Below, piece by piece: positions 20,872 through 30,939 of a DNA stretch of 64,000 bases. The stretch spans positions 248,001-312,000 of the forward strand of contig NZ_BAYX01000003.1 of assembly GCF_000696095.1 (NCBI RefSeq). The letters are read 5' to 3'. The stretch comes from Rhizobium rhizogenes NBRC 13257. GTDB taxonomy: Bacteria; Pseudomonadota; Alphaproteobacteria; Rhizobiales; Rhizobiaceae. The notes beneath the pieces were generated by a model. It saw nothing but the letters and a program-made list of their open reading frames with translations. It did no database searches and was not told the origin of the DNA. A program made the translations under genes and the position numbers. How positions within the stretch are numbered: position 1 is the stretch's first letter; each line of letters starts with the position of its first letter.

Positions 20872-21647
20872 GCGATACTGTGCCAAAGATCGAAGTCACG
20901 GCTCTTCGCAAGAGCTTCGGCCCGCTGGAGGTCCTCAAGAACATCAACTTCAGCGTCGAGGCCGGTCGGGTTGTCGCGCTGATCGGTCCTTCCGGATCGG
21001 GAAAATCCACGCTGCTGCGCTGTATCAACCTTCTGGTCGTCCCGGACGATGGCGCCATCAGGGTCGGCAGCACTTCCTTTTTCTTCGGACAGGGACATCA
21101 GCCGCCACGGACGAAAGCGCTGGCGGACTTCCGGTCGCGGACCGGCATGGTGTTCCAGAATTTCAATCTCTTTCCCCATATGACCGTTCTGCAGAACGTG
21201 ATGGAAGCGCCGGTCCATGTCCGCAAGCTTGATCGTGGCACCGCCCGCAGCCTTGCCATGGCCCAGCTGGAGAAGGTCGGGCTGGCGGATCGCGCCGAGC
21301 AGATGCCGAACACGCTCTCGGGAGGACAGAAGCAACGGGTTGCCATCGCACGCGCACTGGCGATGGAGCCTAAGGTGATGCTGTTCGACGAGGCAACCTC
21401 GGCTTTGGATCCTGAACTCGTCAGAGAAGTTCTCTCGACGATACAGAAGCTTGCCGCCGACGGCATGACGATGGTGATCGTCACCCACGAGATCGCCTTT
21501 GCCCGCGAAGTTGCGGACCGTCTTGTCTTCATGCGCGACGGCGTCGTCGTTGAGGATGGCCCGGCGCGGGAAACGATCGACCATCCAAAGATGGAGGCGA
21601 CCAGAGCCTTCCTCAGTCATTTCCACCAGGGCAACGCATCGCACTAA
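20868..21647 (+). CDS. ABC transporter ATP-binding protein
   Basis: ATPase of 259 residues in the GlnQ/HisP group. Walker A GPSGSGKSTLL, signature LSGGQKQRVAIARAL, Walker B VMLFDEATSALD and LVTHE-type switch (IVTHEIAFA) are intact. It serves the permease and the Tat-exported binding protein upstream. The enolase-family gene follows after 74 bases. Confidence 0.95.
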   Translation: MSDTVPKIEVTALRKSFGPLEVLKNINFSVEAGRVVALIGPSGSGKSTLLRCINLLVVPDDGAIRVGSTSFFFGQGHQPPRTKALADFRSRTGMVFQNFNLFPHMTVLQNVMEAPVHVRKLDRGTARSLAMAQLEKVGLADRAEQMPNTLSGGQKQRVAIARALAMEPKVMLFDEATSALDPELVREVLSTIQKLAADGMTMVIVTHEIAFAREVADRLVFMRDGVVVEDGPARETIDHPKMEATRAFLSHFHQGNASH

Positions 21648-21721
21648 GCCTCGATCCGCACACCGACCTTGGCCAGCAAAGGCTGCACGGTCGTGGATCA
21701 AACAGAATTCGGAGACCGGAC

Positions 21722-22843
21722 ATGGAACGTATCGAGCATCTTAGCGTCTACCTCATCGAAAGCCCCATCAAGATGGCACGGCTTCAAGGGGTGGGGAATG
21801 TCAAGGGCGCCGTCAAGCGGGTATTGGTCAAACTCACCTCGTCTTCGGGCATCATAGGCTGGGGCGAAGCCGCTCCTTGGGAGGTTTTTACCGGTACGGC
21901 GGAAGGCGCCTTTGCCGCCATCGATATCTATCTGCGCTCTCTGGTCATCGGCGCACCCATCAAGGAAATCCGCAAGCTGACGATCGCGATGGACCGGGCA
22001 CTCGTCGGCCATGGCGAGGCCAAGCTTGCAATCGAAACCGCCATGTTCGACATCCTGGGCAAGTCCAGCGGTCTGTCGATCGCCGATCTTCTCGGAGGTC
22101 GCGTCCGTGATAAGATCCCGCTCTCCTTTTCGATCGCCGATCCGGATTTCGAAGCCGACATGGCGCGGATGCATGAGATGGTGCCGAAGGGCAATACCAT
22201 CTTCAAGGTCAAGACCGGGGTAAAGCCGCATGCCGAGGACATGGCGCATCTGGAAGCGATGCGCGACGCCTTCGGCGACGGCATCGACCTGCGGCTCGAC
22301 TACAATCAGGCGCTTCAGCCCTTCGGTGCGATTTCCATTCTGCGCGACGTCGACCGGTTTCGTCCCACCTTCATCGAACAGCCGGTGCCGCGCGATTGCC
22401 TGCAGGCAATGACCTCATTTGCCGATGCGCTCGACACGCCGATCCTGGCCGACGAGAGCTGCTTCAACCCTCGCGACCTGATGGTCATCATCCGCTTGGG
22501 TGCGGCAGATGCAATCTCCGTCAAACTGATGAAGGCGGGCGGTATTCTCAAGTCTCAGGCGCTGATGGCAATCGCTGATACCGCGCATATACCCGGCTAT
22601 GGCGGCACGCTCTGGGAGGGAGGCGTCGCACTGGCAGCCGGCACCCAGTTCATAGCGGCGACACCGGGCGTTTCGCTGGGTTGCGAATTCTACATGCCGC
22701 ATCACGTCCTGACGGAAGATGTTCTGGAGGAGCGTATTGCGAACGACAACGGGTGCGTGATCGTACCCGACGGTCCTGGGCTTGGCATCAGTGTCAGCGA
22801 GGCATCGCTTCGCGGCAATGCTCGCATTCTTGCCGAGCGATGA
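21722..22843 (+). CDS. Enolase-superfamily enzyme, MLE subgroup (racemase/epimerase or cycloisomerase)
   Basis: Protein of 373 residues with an N-terminal capping domain and a TIM barrel. Catalytic residues of the muconate-lactonizing subgroup are all visible: Lys162 and Lys164 (FKVKTG), metal ligands Asp193 (RLDYNQ), Glu219 (FIEQP) and Asp244 (LADES), and Lys268 (SVKLMKAGG). Subgroup members catalyse cycloisomerisation, dipeptide epimerisation, N-acyl amino acid or betaine racemisation, or dehydration. The neighbours are an amino-acid ABC importer and a D-amino-acid-dehydrogenase-like gene, so amino acid racemisation is the best guess. The substrate cannot be read. Confidence 0.88.
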   Translation: MERIEHLSVYLIESPIKMARLQGVGNVKGAVKRVLVKLTSSSGIIGWGEAAPWEVFTGTAEGAFAAIDIYLRSLVIGAPIKEIRKLTIAMDRALVGHGEAKLAIETAMFDILGKSSGLSIADLLGGRVRDKIPLSFSIADPDFEADMARMHEMVPKGNTIFKVKTGVKPHAEDMAHLEAMRDAFGDGIDLRLDYNQALQPFGAISILRDVDRFRPTFIEQPVPRDCLQAMTSFADALDTPILADESCFNPRDLMVIIRLGAADAISVKLMKAGGILKSQALMAIADTAHIPGYGGTLWEGGVALAAGTQFIAATPGVSLGCEFYMPHHVLTEDVLEERIANDNGCVIVPDGPGLGISVSEASLRGNARILAER

Positions 22844-22952
22844 GAGGGGGAGACCCATCTCTCATCAAGCTCAGTGCGCGTCTCCTAAGATCGGCTGACC
22901 TAGCCGGACAGAAGAGACGTTGCAAGCATCGCCGCAAAATCAGGAAACCAGA

Positions 22953-24227
22953 ATGCCGAACACCGCCCCAAAGCACATCGCCGTCATCGGATGTGGCATC
23001 GTTGGCGCCTGCAGCGCGCTCGCGCTGCTGAAGGACGGGCATCGTGTGACGATCATCGAGCCCGGCGAGCCAGGCGATAGGCAGGCGGCGAGCTATGGCA
23101 ACGGAGCTTTCCTCAGTCCGGCCTCGATCATCCCCATGTCCGTTCCGGGCTTGTGGAAGAAAGTGCCGGCTTACCTTCTCGATCCTGAAGGGCCGCTGAC
23201 CATCCGCTGGAAACATCTTCTGCCGCTTACGCCGTGGCTGCTGCGTTTCCTCAGTGCCGGCTCAACGCTCGCCAAGGTGCAGCGAACGGCGAAAATCCTG
23301 TCCTCGCTGCTGTCGGACGCGCCGATGCGCCATCGCGCCATCGCAGCCGATTGCGGACAGGCGGATATGATCCGGCAGGACGGCCTGCTCTATGTCTATC
23401 CCGACCGGGCAAGTTTTGAGGCTGATGCTTTCGCCTGGGGGCTGCGGCGCGACAATAGCGTTGCATGGCGGGAGCTGTCGGGCGAGGAGCTGCATGCTTT
23501 CGAACCCTCTCTCAATCGGCGCTATACATTTGCCGCGTTCGTTGAGGCTGGTGGGCATTGCGTGGATCCCGGCGCCTATGTTTCGTTGCTAGTGCAGCGC
23601 GCGCTTGGCAAAGGCGCTCGACTGGTGAAGGCAGGCGCAACCGGCTTCAGGATAAAGGACGGTCGCCTCACGGCTGTCGATACCGATGCCGGTCCGATCG
23701 AATGCGACGGCGCCGTCATCGCGGCGGGGATCCGGTCGAAAGCGCTGGCGAAAATGGTTGGCGATCGCATCCCGCTTGAAAGCGAGCGAGGCTATCACGT
23801 CGAGGTCGTCGATCCGAAGGCGGGGCTGCGCATTCCGATCATGCCGAGCGACGGCAAGATGGCCAATACCATGATGCCCGGCCGGCTGCGGGCATCGGGG
23901 CAGGTGGAGCTTGCCAGCGTCGATGCCGCACCGGACTGGAGGCGGGCGGATATCTTGCTGCGGCAGCTTCTCAGCACCTATCCGGATCTCGGGAACAGCT
24001 CGGAGGACCTGACTGTTTTGCGCTGGCAGGGCAATCGCCCCTCGACGCCCGACGGCCTGCCCGTCATCTCGCGCTCAAGCGCGACAGCGGACGTCATGCA
24101 CGCCTTCGGCCACGGCCATGTCGGCTTGGCAGCCGGCCCGAAAACCGGAGAGCTGGTGGCAGCCTCATTTTCCAAGTGGGCGCCAACGATCGACATCGGG
24201 CCTTTTGCGGCGTCACGCTTCCGATAG
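22953..24227 (+). CDS. FAD-dependent D-amino acid dehydrogenase-like protein (DadA family)
   Basis: DAO-fold flavoenzyme of 424 residues. The ATG at 22953, with AGGA upstream, is preferred over an in-frame TTG at 22920. The FAD motif is AVIGCGIVGACSALALLKDGHRVTIIEP, quoted in part as VIGCGIVGACSALAL, and the C-terminal GHGHVGLAAGPKTGELVA segment is typical of DadA. It would oxidise a D-amino acid or an N-substituted amino acid to the keto or imino acid, passing electrons to the respiratory chain. Next to a possible racemase, it may complete an L-to-D-to-keto acid route (inference). Confidence 0.9.
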   Translation: MPNTAPKHIAVIGCGIVGACSALALLKDGHRVTIIEPGEPGDRQAASYGNGAFLSPASIIPMSVPGLWKKVPAYLLDPEGPLTIRWKHLLPLTPWLLRFLSAGSTLAKVQRTAKILSSLLSDAPMRHRAIAADCGQADMIRQDGLLYVYPDRASFEADAFAWGLRRDNSVAWRELSGEELHAFEPSLNRRYTFAAFVEAGGHCVDPGAYVSLLVQRALGKGARLVKAGATGFRIKDGRLTAVDTDAGPIECDGAVIAAGIRSKALAKMVGDRIPLESERGYHVEVVDPKAGLRIPIMPSDGKMANTMMPGRLRASGQVELASVDAAPDWRRADILLRQLLSTYPDLGNSSEDLTVLRWQGNRPSTPDGLPVISRSSATADVMHAFGHGHVGLAAGPKTGELVAASFSKWAPTIDIGPFAASRFR

Positions 24228-24237
24228 CGCCTCGCCG

Positions 24238-24690
24238 TCAGCGATCGATGCGTGTCGACAAAATGATCGATGACAGCGTTTTCTCGACGCCATCCATCTC
24301 GCCGATCCTGTCGATCACCTTGTCCAGTTCGCTGATCGACGCGGCGGCGATAATCGCGATCAGATCGAAGCTGCCGCTGACGGAATAGACCGACCGGACG
24401 TGAGGGATCGTCTGCAATTCCTGCGTCACGCGGCCGAGCATTTTTGCCGTCAATGTGATCAGCACATGCGCTTTCACGAGGCCGCTTTCGAAGTCATCCG
24501 ATAGACGAACACCGTAGCCCGCAATCACGCCATCGCGCTCAAGGCGCTCGATTTTCGCCTGCACGGTCGTGCGCGACAGCCCGAGTTTGCGGGCGAGCGT
24601 CGCCGTCGAAATCCGGGCATTTTCGCTGAGGAAGGACAGGAGCTGCCGGTCTTTTTCCGATAACGTCATTTTGATCAAATCCAACGGCAT
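24238..24690 (-). CDS. Lrp/AsnC-family regulator
   Basis: Regulator of 150 residues with an N-terminal helix-turn-helix (DRQLLSFLSENARISTATLARKLGLSRTTVQAKIERLE region) and a C-terminal RAM/AsnC effector domain. An alternative start at Met8 is possible. It is divergent from the saccharopine-dehydrogenase-like gene and convergent with the DadA-like gene, so it likely senses an amino acid and controls that divergent gene. Confidence 0.93.
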   Translation of the reverse strand: MPLDLIKMTLSEKDRQLLSFLSENARISTATLARKLGLSRTTVQAKIERLERDGVIAGYGVRLSDDFESGLVKAHVLITLTAKMLGRVTQELQTIPHVRSVYSVSGSFDLIAIIAAASISELDKVIDRIGEMDGVEKTLSSIILSTRIDR

Positions 24691-24796
24691 ATTGTAGGAA
24701 ACTATCGTTCATTTCTATCATTCCAGCGCTGTGAATCAACCAAGCTGTCGAGAATAAAAAAAGTATAAAAATTACGATCACTGTTTGGGAACTGAT

Positions 24797-25900
24797 ATGA
24801 AAAACATCGTTGTCATCGGCGCTGGCAAGATCGGATCGACGATTGCCCGCCTGCTTGTTCATTCCGGCGAATACCGCGTGACGGTCGTAGACCGCAGCGA
24901 CGAACATCTTGCGCAAATCGAGACGAGTGCAGTGCTAAGCGTCGCCCAGGTCGACATTACGGACGCCTCGGCGCTCACCGCAGTTCTTTCCGGCAGCTTT
25001 GCCGTTCTCAGCGCCGCCCCCTTCCATCTGACGATAGCCATCGCGGAAGCCGCGGCAAAGGCCGGCGTTCACTATCTCGATCTGACCGAGGATGTCGCCT
25101 CGACCAGACGGGTCAAGGCCATTGCCCAAACTGCAAACACCGCCTTCATTCCGCAATGCGGACTTGCGCCGGGATTCATCTCGATCGTCGCCAACGACCT
25201 CGCCAGCCGTTTCGACAGCCTCGACAGCGTTCGCCTGCGTGTCGGCGCACTGCCGCAATACCCGTCCAATGCCCTGAACTATAATCTCACCTGGAGCACC
25301 GACGGTGTCATCAACGAGTATATCGAGCCATGCGAGGCGATCGTCGAGGGGAAGCTCGTTCAGGTTCCGGCGATGGAAGAGCGGGAAGAATTCTCACTGG
25401 ATGGCGTTACCTACGAGGCCTTCAACACGTCCGGTGGGCTCGGCACCCTTTGCGAAACGCTGGAGGGCAAGGTCAGGACGCTGAACTATCGCACGATCCG
25501 CTATCCGGGGCATGCGGCGATCATGAAAGCGCTTCTGAACGACCTCGGCCTGCGTCATCGCCGCGAAGTCCTGAAGGACATCCTCGAGCATTCCTTGCCG
25601 TCCACCCTGCAGGACGTCGTCATCATTTTCGTCACCGTTTCCGGCTGGAGAAACGGCCGCCTCGTGCAGGAAACCTATGCGAACAAGGTCTATAGCGCGG
25701 TGGTTGCCGGCCGCCCGATGAGCGCCATCCAGATCACCACTGCGTCGAGCATTTGCGCGGTGCTCGACATGCTTAGCCACGGACATCTGCCCAATCGCGG
25801 TTTTGTCCGCCAGGAGGATATCGGGCTCGACCTGTTCCTGAAGAGCCAGTTCGGCCATTATTACGAGCAGGCGGCGGATACGCGGAAGATGGCAAGCTGA
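24797..25900 (+). CDS. Saccharopine dehydrogenase-family oxidoreductase (lysine 6-dehydrogenase-like)
   Basis: NAD(P)-dependent enzyme of 367 residues. The ATG at 24797 places the Rossmann motif at once (MKNIVVIGAGKIGSTIARLL). The middle has HYLDLTEDVAS and IPQCGLAPGFIS, shared by saccharopine reductases and the single-domain lysine 6-dehydrogenases. A known lysine 6-dehydrogenase comes from Agrobacterium, and the length fits. A divergent Lrp gene supports an amino acid role. The precise substrate is unproven. Confidence 0.85.
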   Translation: MKNIVVIGAGKIGSTIARLLVHSGEYRVTVVDRSDEHLAQIETSAVLSVAQVDITDASALTAVLSGSFAVLSAAPFHLTIAIAEAAAKAGVHYLDLTEDVASTRRVKAIAQTANTAFIPQCGLAPGFISIVANDLASRFDSLDSVRLRVGALPQYPSNALNYNLTWSTDGVINEYIEPCEAIVEGKLVQVPAMEEREEFSLDGVTYEAFNTSGGLGTLCETLEGKVRTLNYRTIRYPGHAAIMKALLNDLGLRHRREVLKDILEHSLPSTLQDVVIIFVTVSGWRNGRLVQETYANKVYSAVVAGRPMSAIQITTASSICAVLDMLSHGHLPNRGFVRQEDIGLDLFLKSQFGHYYEQAADTRKMAS

Positions 25901-26029
25901 ACGACAAGAAATTGCCGGTAGACGTTATCGGCGATTACATTGCAGGCACTGGCGAAGGGAAGACGGTCGTCTTCCCTTCGTAGTACGCGGTCACTGCACA
26001 AAATAGGGCTTGAGACGACCTGGGCATTT

Positions 26030-26806
26030 TCACTGGATCGCGGCGTCGAGCTTCTTCTTCCAATCGCCACTGTCCAGCTGCTTGCGCATAAATGCGTCCA
26101 CGGCCGCCTTCAATGCGGGATCCTTGCGCAGCAGATAGGCATTGTCGAAATGGGTGAAGGGCTCCTTGACCGCAACAGGGCACAGCACGCCGGGATGCAG
26201 CTTGGATTGAATATCCACCTCTATGCCGTCGGTGATCATGACGTCGGCCTTGTCAGCCGCGATCTCGTCGAAGATTGCCTTGTTGTCCGCAAATTCCTCG
26301 ATCGGCGCCTTGGAGAAATGCTCATGGGCGAACTTGTCGTTGGTGCCGCCCGGATTGACGATCACGCGCACGGAAGGCTGGTCGATCGCCTCCAGCGTTG
26401 CATATTTGTCCTTGTCTGCGCAGCGGGCGATCGGGCGCTTGCCGTCGCTGACGTTGGGCACGGAAAAATCGCCGACTTCGGCGCGCGCGGGATTGACCGT
26501 GATGCCGCCCAGCGCGACGTCGAACTTGCCGGCCTTGAAATCGTCCAGCATGGTCTTCCATGTCGTCATCACGAATTCCGGCTTGACGTTGAGGCTCGTC
26601 GCCAGATCCTTGCCCATGGCTATATCCGCACCGGTCAAGCTGCCGTCCGCGCCTTTGTAGCTGAAAGGCTTGTAGTCGCCCGTCGTGCCGATCTTGATCA
26701 CGCCTGCCTTCTGGATCTCCGCCAGCGCGCCATCTTCGGCGACGGCCATGTTCGCTGTCAAATTCAGCGCCGCGAACATAGTCGCCAGGAAATACGCTCT
26801 CTTCAT
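26030..26806 (-). CDS. Periplasmic cyclohexadienyl dehydratase-like protein (PheC/SBP_bac_3 fold)
   Basis: Exported protein of 258 residues; the ATG at 26806 starts a clean signal peptide (MKRAYFLATMF...AVA, about 1-23). Segments GTTGDYKPFSYKG, DGKRPIARCADKDKY, TLEAIDQPSVRVIVNPGGTNDKFA and ADVMITDGIEVD closely follow Pseudomonas PheC, which converts prephenate or arogenate in the periplasm. The same fold also serves as a transporter binding protein, but no permease or ATPase lies nearby, which favours an enzyme. It is divergent from the aldo-keto reductase gene. Confidence 0.78.
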   Translation of the reverse strand: MKRAYFLATMFAALNLTANMAVAEDGALAEIQKAGVIKIGTTGDYKPFSYKGADGSLTGADIAMGKDLATSLNVKPEFVMTTWKTMLDDFKAGKFDVALGGITVNPARAEVGDFSVPNVSDGKRPIARCADKDKYATLEAIDQPSVRVIVNPGGTNDKFAHEHFSKAPIEEFADNKAIFDEIAADKADVMITDGIEVDIQSKLHPGVLCPVAVKEPFTHFDNAYLLRKDPALKAAVDAFMRKQLDSGDWKKKLDAAIQ

Positions 26807-26841
26807 TGCTCTCTCTTTCTCTGCATGTGCCTCATGCAATC

Positions 26842-26858
26842 TCATGAAGCATTCATGA
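26842..26858. promoter_or_regulatory. Inverted repeat between PheC-like and aldo-keto reductase genes
   Basis: TCATGAA (26842-26848), GCA, TTCATGA (26852-26858): a perfect 7-3-7 palindrome 36 bases before the PheC-like start and about 120 bases before the reductase. A regulator site is likely; the protein is unknown. Confidence 0.5.
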
Positions 26859-27971
<1,113 letters not shown>

Positions 27972-27997
27972 GACGCCAGCAATCCCTATTGTGATCC

Positions 27998-28024
27998 GAG
28001 CCCGTGCGCCTGCCGCGCGGGCTC
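27998..28024 (+). terminator. Probable terminator after aldo/keto reductase
   Basis: GAGCCCG (27998-28004) and CGGGCTC (28018-28024) form a GC stem with a 13-base loop, followed by CATCCTTTTC. Fair but not a strong intrinsic terminator. Confidence 0.5.
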
Positions 28025-28108
28025 CATCCTTTTCAAGATTGAAGCATGCCGGGTTTGAGCACATCAACGGCACTGTCTTCCTCTCGATCGCACAGGAACT
28101 GTAACCCG

Positions 28109-29383
28109 ATGCCCAACCAGGCGAAAACCGCAGTCAAGTTAACAACAGGAACTGCCGGCTCTCCCGTTGCAGATGCTCCAGACACGGGAAAGATCGTTGG
28201 GGCCGCAAGCCACGGATGGCGTGTGCTCGCGGTCCTGAGCGCGCTCATGGGCTTCGCATCGATCTCGACGGATCTCTATCTCCCCGCCATGCCGGCGATG
28301 GGCCGGGATCTCGGTGCCGACACGGGCGCCATCGAGTTGACGATTTCCGGCTTCCTCATCGGTTTCAGCCTCGGGCAGCTTCTCTGGGGTCCGGTCGGCG
28401 ACCGTTACGGCCGTCGCCTGCCGGTGGCGATCGGGCTCGTGTTGTTCGTCATCGGTTCGGCCGGATGCGCCATGGCCGGCAGCGCCTCGACAATGATCGG
28501 CTGGCGTATCGTGCAGGCGGTCGGGGCCTGTGCCGGGGTCGTGCTGTCGCGGGCGATGGTGCGCGATCTCTACGAAGGCAGCCGTGCGGCGCAGATGATG
28601 TCGACGCTGATGACCGTGATGGCGATCGCGCCCTTGCTGGGGCCGGTCGTGGGTGGGCAGATCCTTGCGTTTGCCGGATGGCGGGCAATCTTCTGGACAC
28701 TGGTAGGTGTTGGGCTGCTGACCCTTGCGGCGCTCTTCACGCTGCCGGAGACATTGCCGGCCGAGCGGCGTAACCTCCAGCCGCTTGGGCGCGCGATTAT
28801 CGGATATGGTACGCTTCTGCGTCATCGCCGCCTGCTCGGCTATGCGGGCACCGGCGGCTTCCTCTATGGCGGCATCTACGCCTACATTGCCGGCACGCCC
28901 TTTGCCTATATCACCTATCATCATGTGCCGACCGGGCTTTATGGTCTGCTATTCGCCATCGGCATTGTCGGGATCATGATCGCCAATATCGCGAATTCGC
29001 GGCTGGTGTCCCGCTTCGGCGGCGACCGCCTGCTGCTCCATGGCAGTGCCGCCGCCGCGCTTTCCGGCGTCGTGCTTGCCATGGCGGCATGGACGGATTG
29101 GGGTGGGCTCTGGGGCCTGGTCGTGCCGCTCTTCCTGTTCATCTCCGCAACCGGCTTCATCGTCGCCAACTCGATTGCCGGCGCGCTGACCGATTTCCCG
29201 GAACGTGCCGGCACCGTGTCCGCCCTGGTCGGTGCGCTCCATTACGGCAGCGGCATCTTCGGCTCGGCACTGGTCGGCACCTTTGCCGACGGCACGCCCT
29301 GGCCAATGGGCTGGGTGATCGCCCTTGCCGGGATCGGCAGCTTCGTTTGCGCACGGTCGCTTGCCTCAAGCCGGAAGATCTGA
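28109..29383 (+). CDS. MFS drug exporter, Bcr/CflA family
   Basis: Twelve-helix proton-coupled exporter of 424 residues. The ATG at 28109 has AGGA 12 bases upstream; a longer reading from 28046 has no better site. STDLYLPAMPAMGRDL at the end of TM1 and GPVGDRYGRRLPV in loop 2-3 are typical of the Bcr/CflA multidrug group. The substrate cannot be read. It may export a product or toxicant handled by the neighbouring reductase and cupin. Confidence 0.92.
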   Translation: MPNQAKTAVKLTTGTAGSPVADAPDTGKIVGAASHGWRVLAVLSALMGFASISTDLYLPAMPAMGRDLGADTGAIELTISGFLIGFSLGQLLWGPVGDRYGRRLPVAIGLVLFVIGSAGCAMAGSASTMIGWRIVQAVGACAGVVLSRAMVRDLYEGSRAAQMMSTLMTVMAIAPLLGPVVGGQILAFAGWRAIFWTLVGVGLLTLAALFTLPETLPAERRNLQPLGRAIIGYGTLLRHRRLLGYAGTGGFLYGGIYAYIAGTPFAYITYHHVPTGLYGLLFAIGIVGIMIANIANSRLVSRFGGDRLLLHGSAAAALSGVVLAMAAWTDWGGLWGLVVPLFLFISATGFIVANSIAGALTDFPERAGTVSALVGALHYGSGIFGSALVGTFADGTPWPMGWVIALAGIGSFVCARSLASSRKI

Positions 29384-29422
29384 TCGACATCAATCCGCAT
29401 CGCTATCGAGCGAAAACAAAAA

Positions 29423-29456
29423 ATCAGCCGCGGGCGCTACTGCACCCGAGGCTGAT
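29423..29456 (-). terminator. Terminator for the cupin gene (minus strand)
   Basis: ATCAGCCGCGGG (29423-29434) pairs with CCCGAGGCTGAT (29445-29456) with one mismatch. On the minus strand the stem is followed by TTTTTGTTTT, a classic intrinsic terminator for the cupin gene. It may also stop the convergent MFS transcript. Confidence 0.75.
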
Positions 29457-29484
29457 CTTCTTCACGCTTCGTCGAATTGTGCCG

Positions 29485-29874
29485 TCAGCCGCCATACTCC
29501 CCGTCGGTGACCTTCTCCATCCAGTCGACGGCCTTGCCATCCAGCATTTCGACGATGGCGACATGCGACATCGCGCAATCAGGCGCGGCGCCGTGCCAGT
29601 GCTTTTCGCCGGGCTCGAACCAGACGATATCGCCGGGGCGGATGTCCTCGACAGGTCCGCCTTCCCGCTGAACCCGGCCGATACCGGACACCACCAGCAG
29701 CGTCTGGCCAAGCGGATGTGTGTGCCATGCGGTTCGCGCGCCCGGCTCGAAGGTGACGGTTCCTCCGCTCAGATTGCCGCTGCCGCTGAACGGTGCGTCG
29801 ACGCGTACGGCCCCGGTGAAGTAGTCCTCGGGTCCCTTTCGCGAAGGCTGCGCGCCGCTGTGTTTGATCTGCAT
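29485..29874 (-). CDS. Metal-binding cupin, manganese hydroxynitrile-lyase-like
   Basis: Small single-domain cupin of 129 residues; the ATG at 29874 starts MQIKHSGAQ. Metal ligands are His51 and His53 (WHTHPLGQT), Gln57 and His92 (GEKHWHG). The same pattern, two residues shifted, occurs in the bacterial cupin hydroxynitrile lyase GtHNL, and the overall sequence is very similar. The physiological role of this group is unclear. It is divergent from a LysR gene and sits near a carboxymuconolactone-decarboxylase-like gene, a frequent pairing. Confidence 0.88.
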   Translation of the reverse strand: MQIKHSGAQPSRKGPEDYFTGAVRVDAPFSGSGNLSGGTVTFEPGARTAWHTHPLGQTLLVVSGIGRVQREGGPVEDIRPGDIVWFEPGEKHWHGAAPDCAMSHVAIVEMLDGKAVDWMEKVTDGEYGG

Positions 29875-30011
29875 CTTCAGTTTCCTTGCAATGAAACGGC
29901 CGGCTGCGTTGATGGCTGCCAGCCTCCAAAAATCGCAAAACCAGTTTAGTCGCGGGACATTCCGACAATTAGCCACTATAAGTCGCATGTAGTCATGTCT
30001 GGAGTTCATGA

Positions 30012-30911
30012 ATGCGACGCGAGGAACTGGTCGATCTCAATGCCTTTCTGATCGTGGCCGAGGAGCGGAGCTTTACCCGTGCCGCCGCCAAGCTCGGCAC
30101 CTCCCAATCCGCATTGAGCCATACCATCCGGCGGCTGGAAACGCGGGTTGGCGTGCGCCTGTTGACCCGCACCACCCGCAGCCTCGCGCCGACCGAAGCC
30201 GGGGAGCGGCTGCTTGCCACGTTGAAGCCGGCGCTCGACAGTATCGGCACGGAACTCTCCTCGCTCGGCGAATTGCGCGAGAAGCCAGCCGGTACGATCC
30301 GCATCACCACCTCCGAACATGCCGCCAACACCGTCTTGTGGCCGACGCTTGAGAAATTTCTGCCTAATTATCCGGATATCCATGTCGAGCTCAGCATCGA
30401 TTCCGGGTTCACCGATATCGTCACGGAGCGTTTCGATGCCGGGGTTCGGCTTGGCGAGGCGCTCGCCAAGGATATGATCGCGACACGCATCAGCCCCGAT
30501 ATCCGCATGATTGTGGTCGGCTCGCCCGCCTATTTCAAGCAGAGAAAAATCCCGCTTGTGCCGCAGGATCTGGCCGACCATCGATGCATCAATCTACGCC
30601 TGCGCAGCGCCGGTGGTCTTTACGCCTGGGAGTTGGAGAAGGATGGGCGCGAGGTGCGGGTGCGTGTCGAAGGACAGCTCGCCTTCAACAATGTCGAGAT
30701 GATCGTCCGCGCGGCGACCGCCGGCTTCGGTCTGGCTTTCGTCATGGAGGACCATGTCAGGAAGCATCTTGCGGACGGCAGGTTGTTGTGCGTGCTCGAT
30801 GACTGGTGTTCGCCCTTTCCAGGTTATCATCTCTATTACCCGAGCCGGCGCCAGCCCTCGGCCGCCTTCGCATTGCTGGTGGAGGCGCTGCGCTATCGGG
30901 ACCGAGGGTAG
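30012..30911 (+). CDS. LysR-family regulator
   Basis: LysR factor of 299 residues: winged helix [43 protein letters not shown] region, then an effector domain. GGAG lies 7 bases before the ATG. It is divergent from the cupin (137 bases between starts) and converges on the CMD gene. It probably controls the cupin and perhaps the reductase/exporter genes. Confidence 0.94.
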   Translation: MRREELVDLNAFLIVAEERSFTRAAAKLGTSQSALSHTIRRLETRVGVRLLTRTTRSLAPTEAGERLLATLKPALDSIGTELSSLGELREKPAGTIRITTSEHAANTVLWPTLEKFLPNYPDIHVELSIDSGFTDIVTERFDAGVRLGEALAKDMIATRISPDIRMIVVGSPAYFKQRKIPLVPQDLADHRCINLRLRSAGGLYAWELEKDGREVRVRVEGQLAFNNVEMIVRAATAGFGLAFVMEDHVRKHLADGRLLCVLDDWCSPFPGYHLYYPSRRQPSAAFALLVEALRYRDRG

Positions 30912-30939
30912 GCTTGATTCGGACGATCTGGTATCCGGG

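Noticed and set aside
26030..26806. Ordinary ABC amino acid binding protein
   Set aside because: No permease or ATPase is linked, and the sequence follows PheC more closely than transport proteins; kept as PheC-like with moderate confidence.
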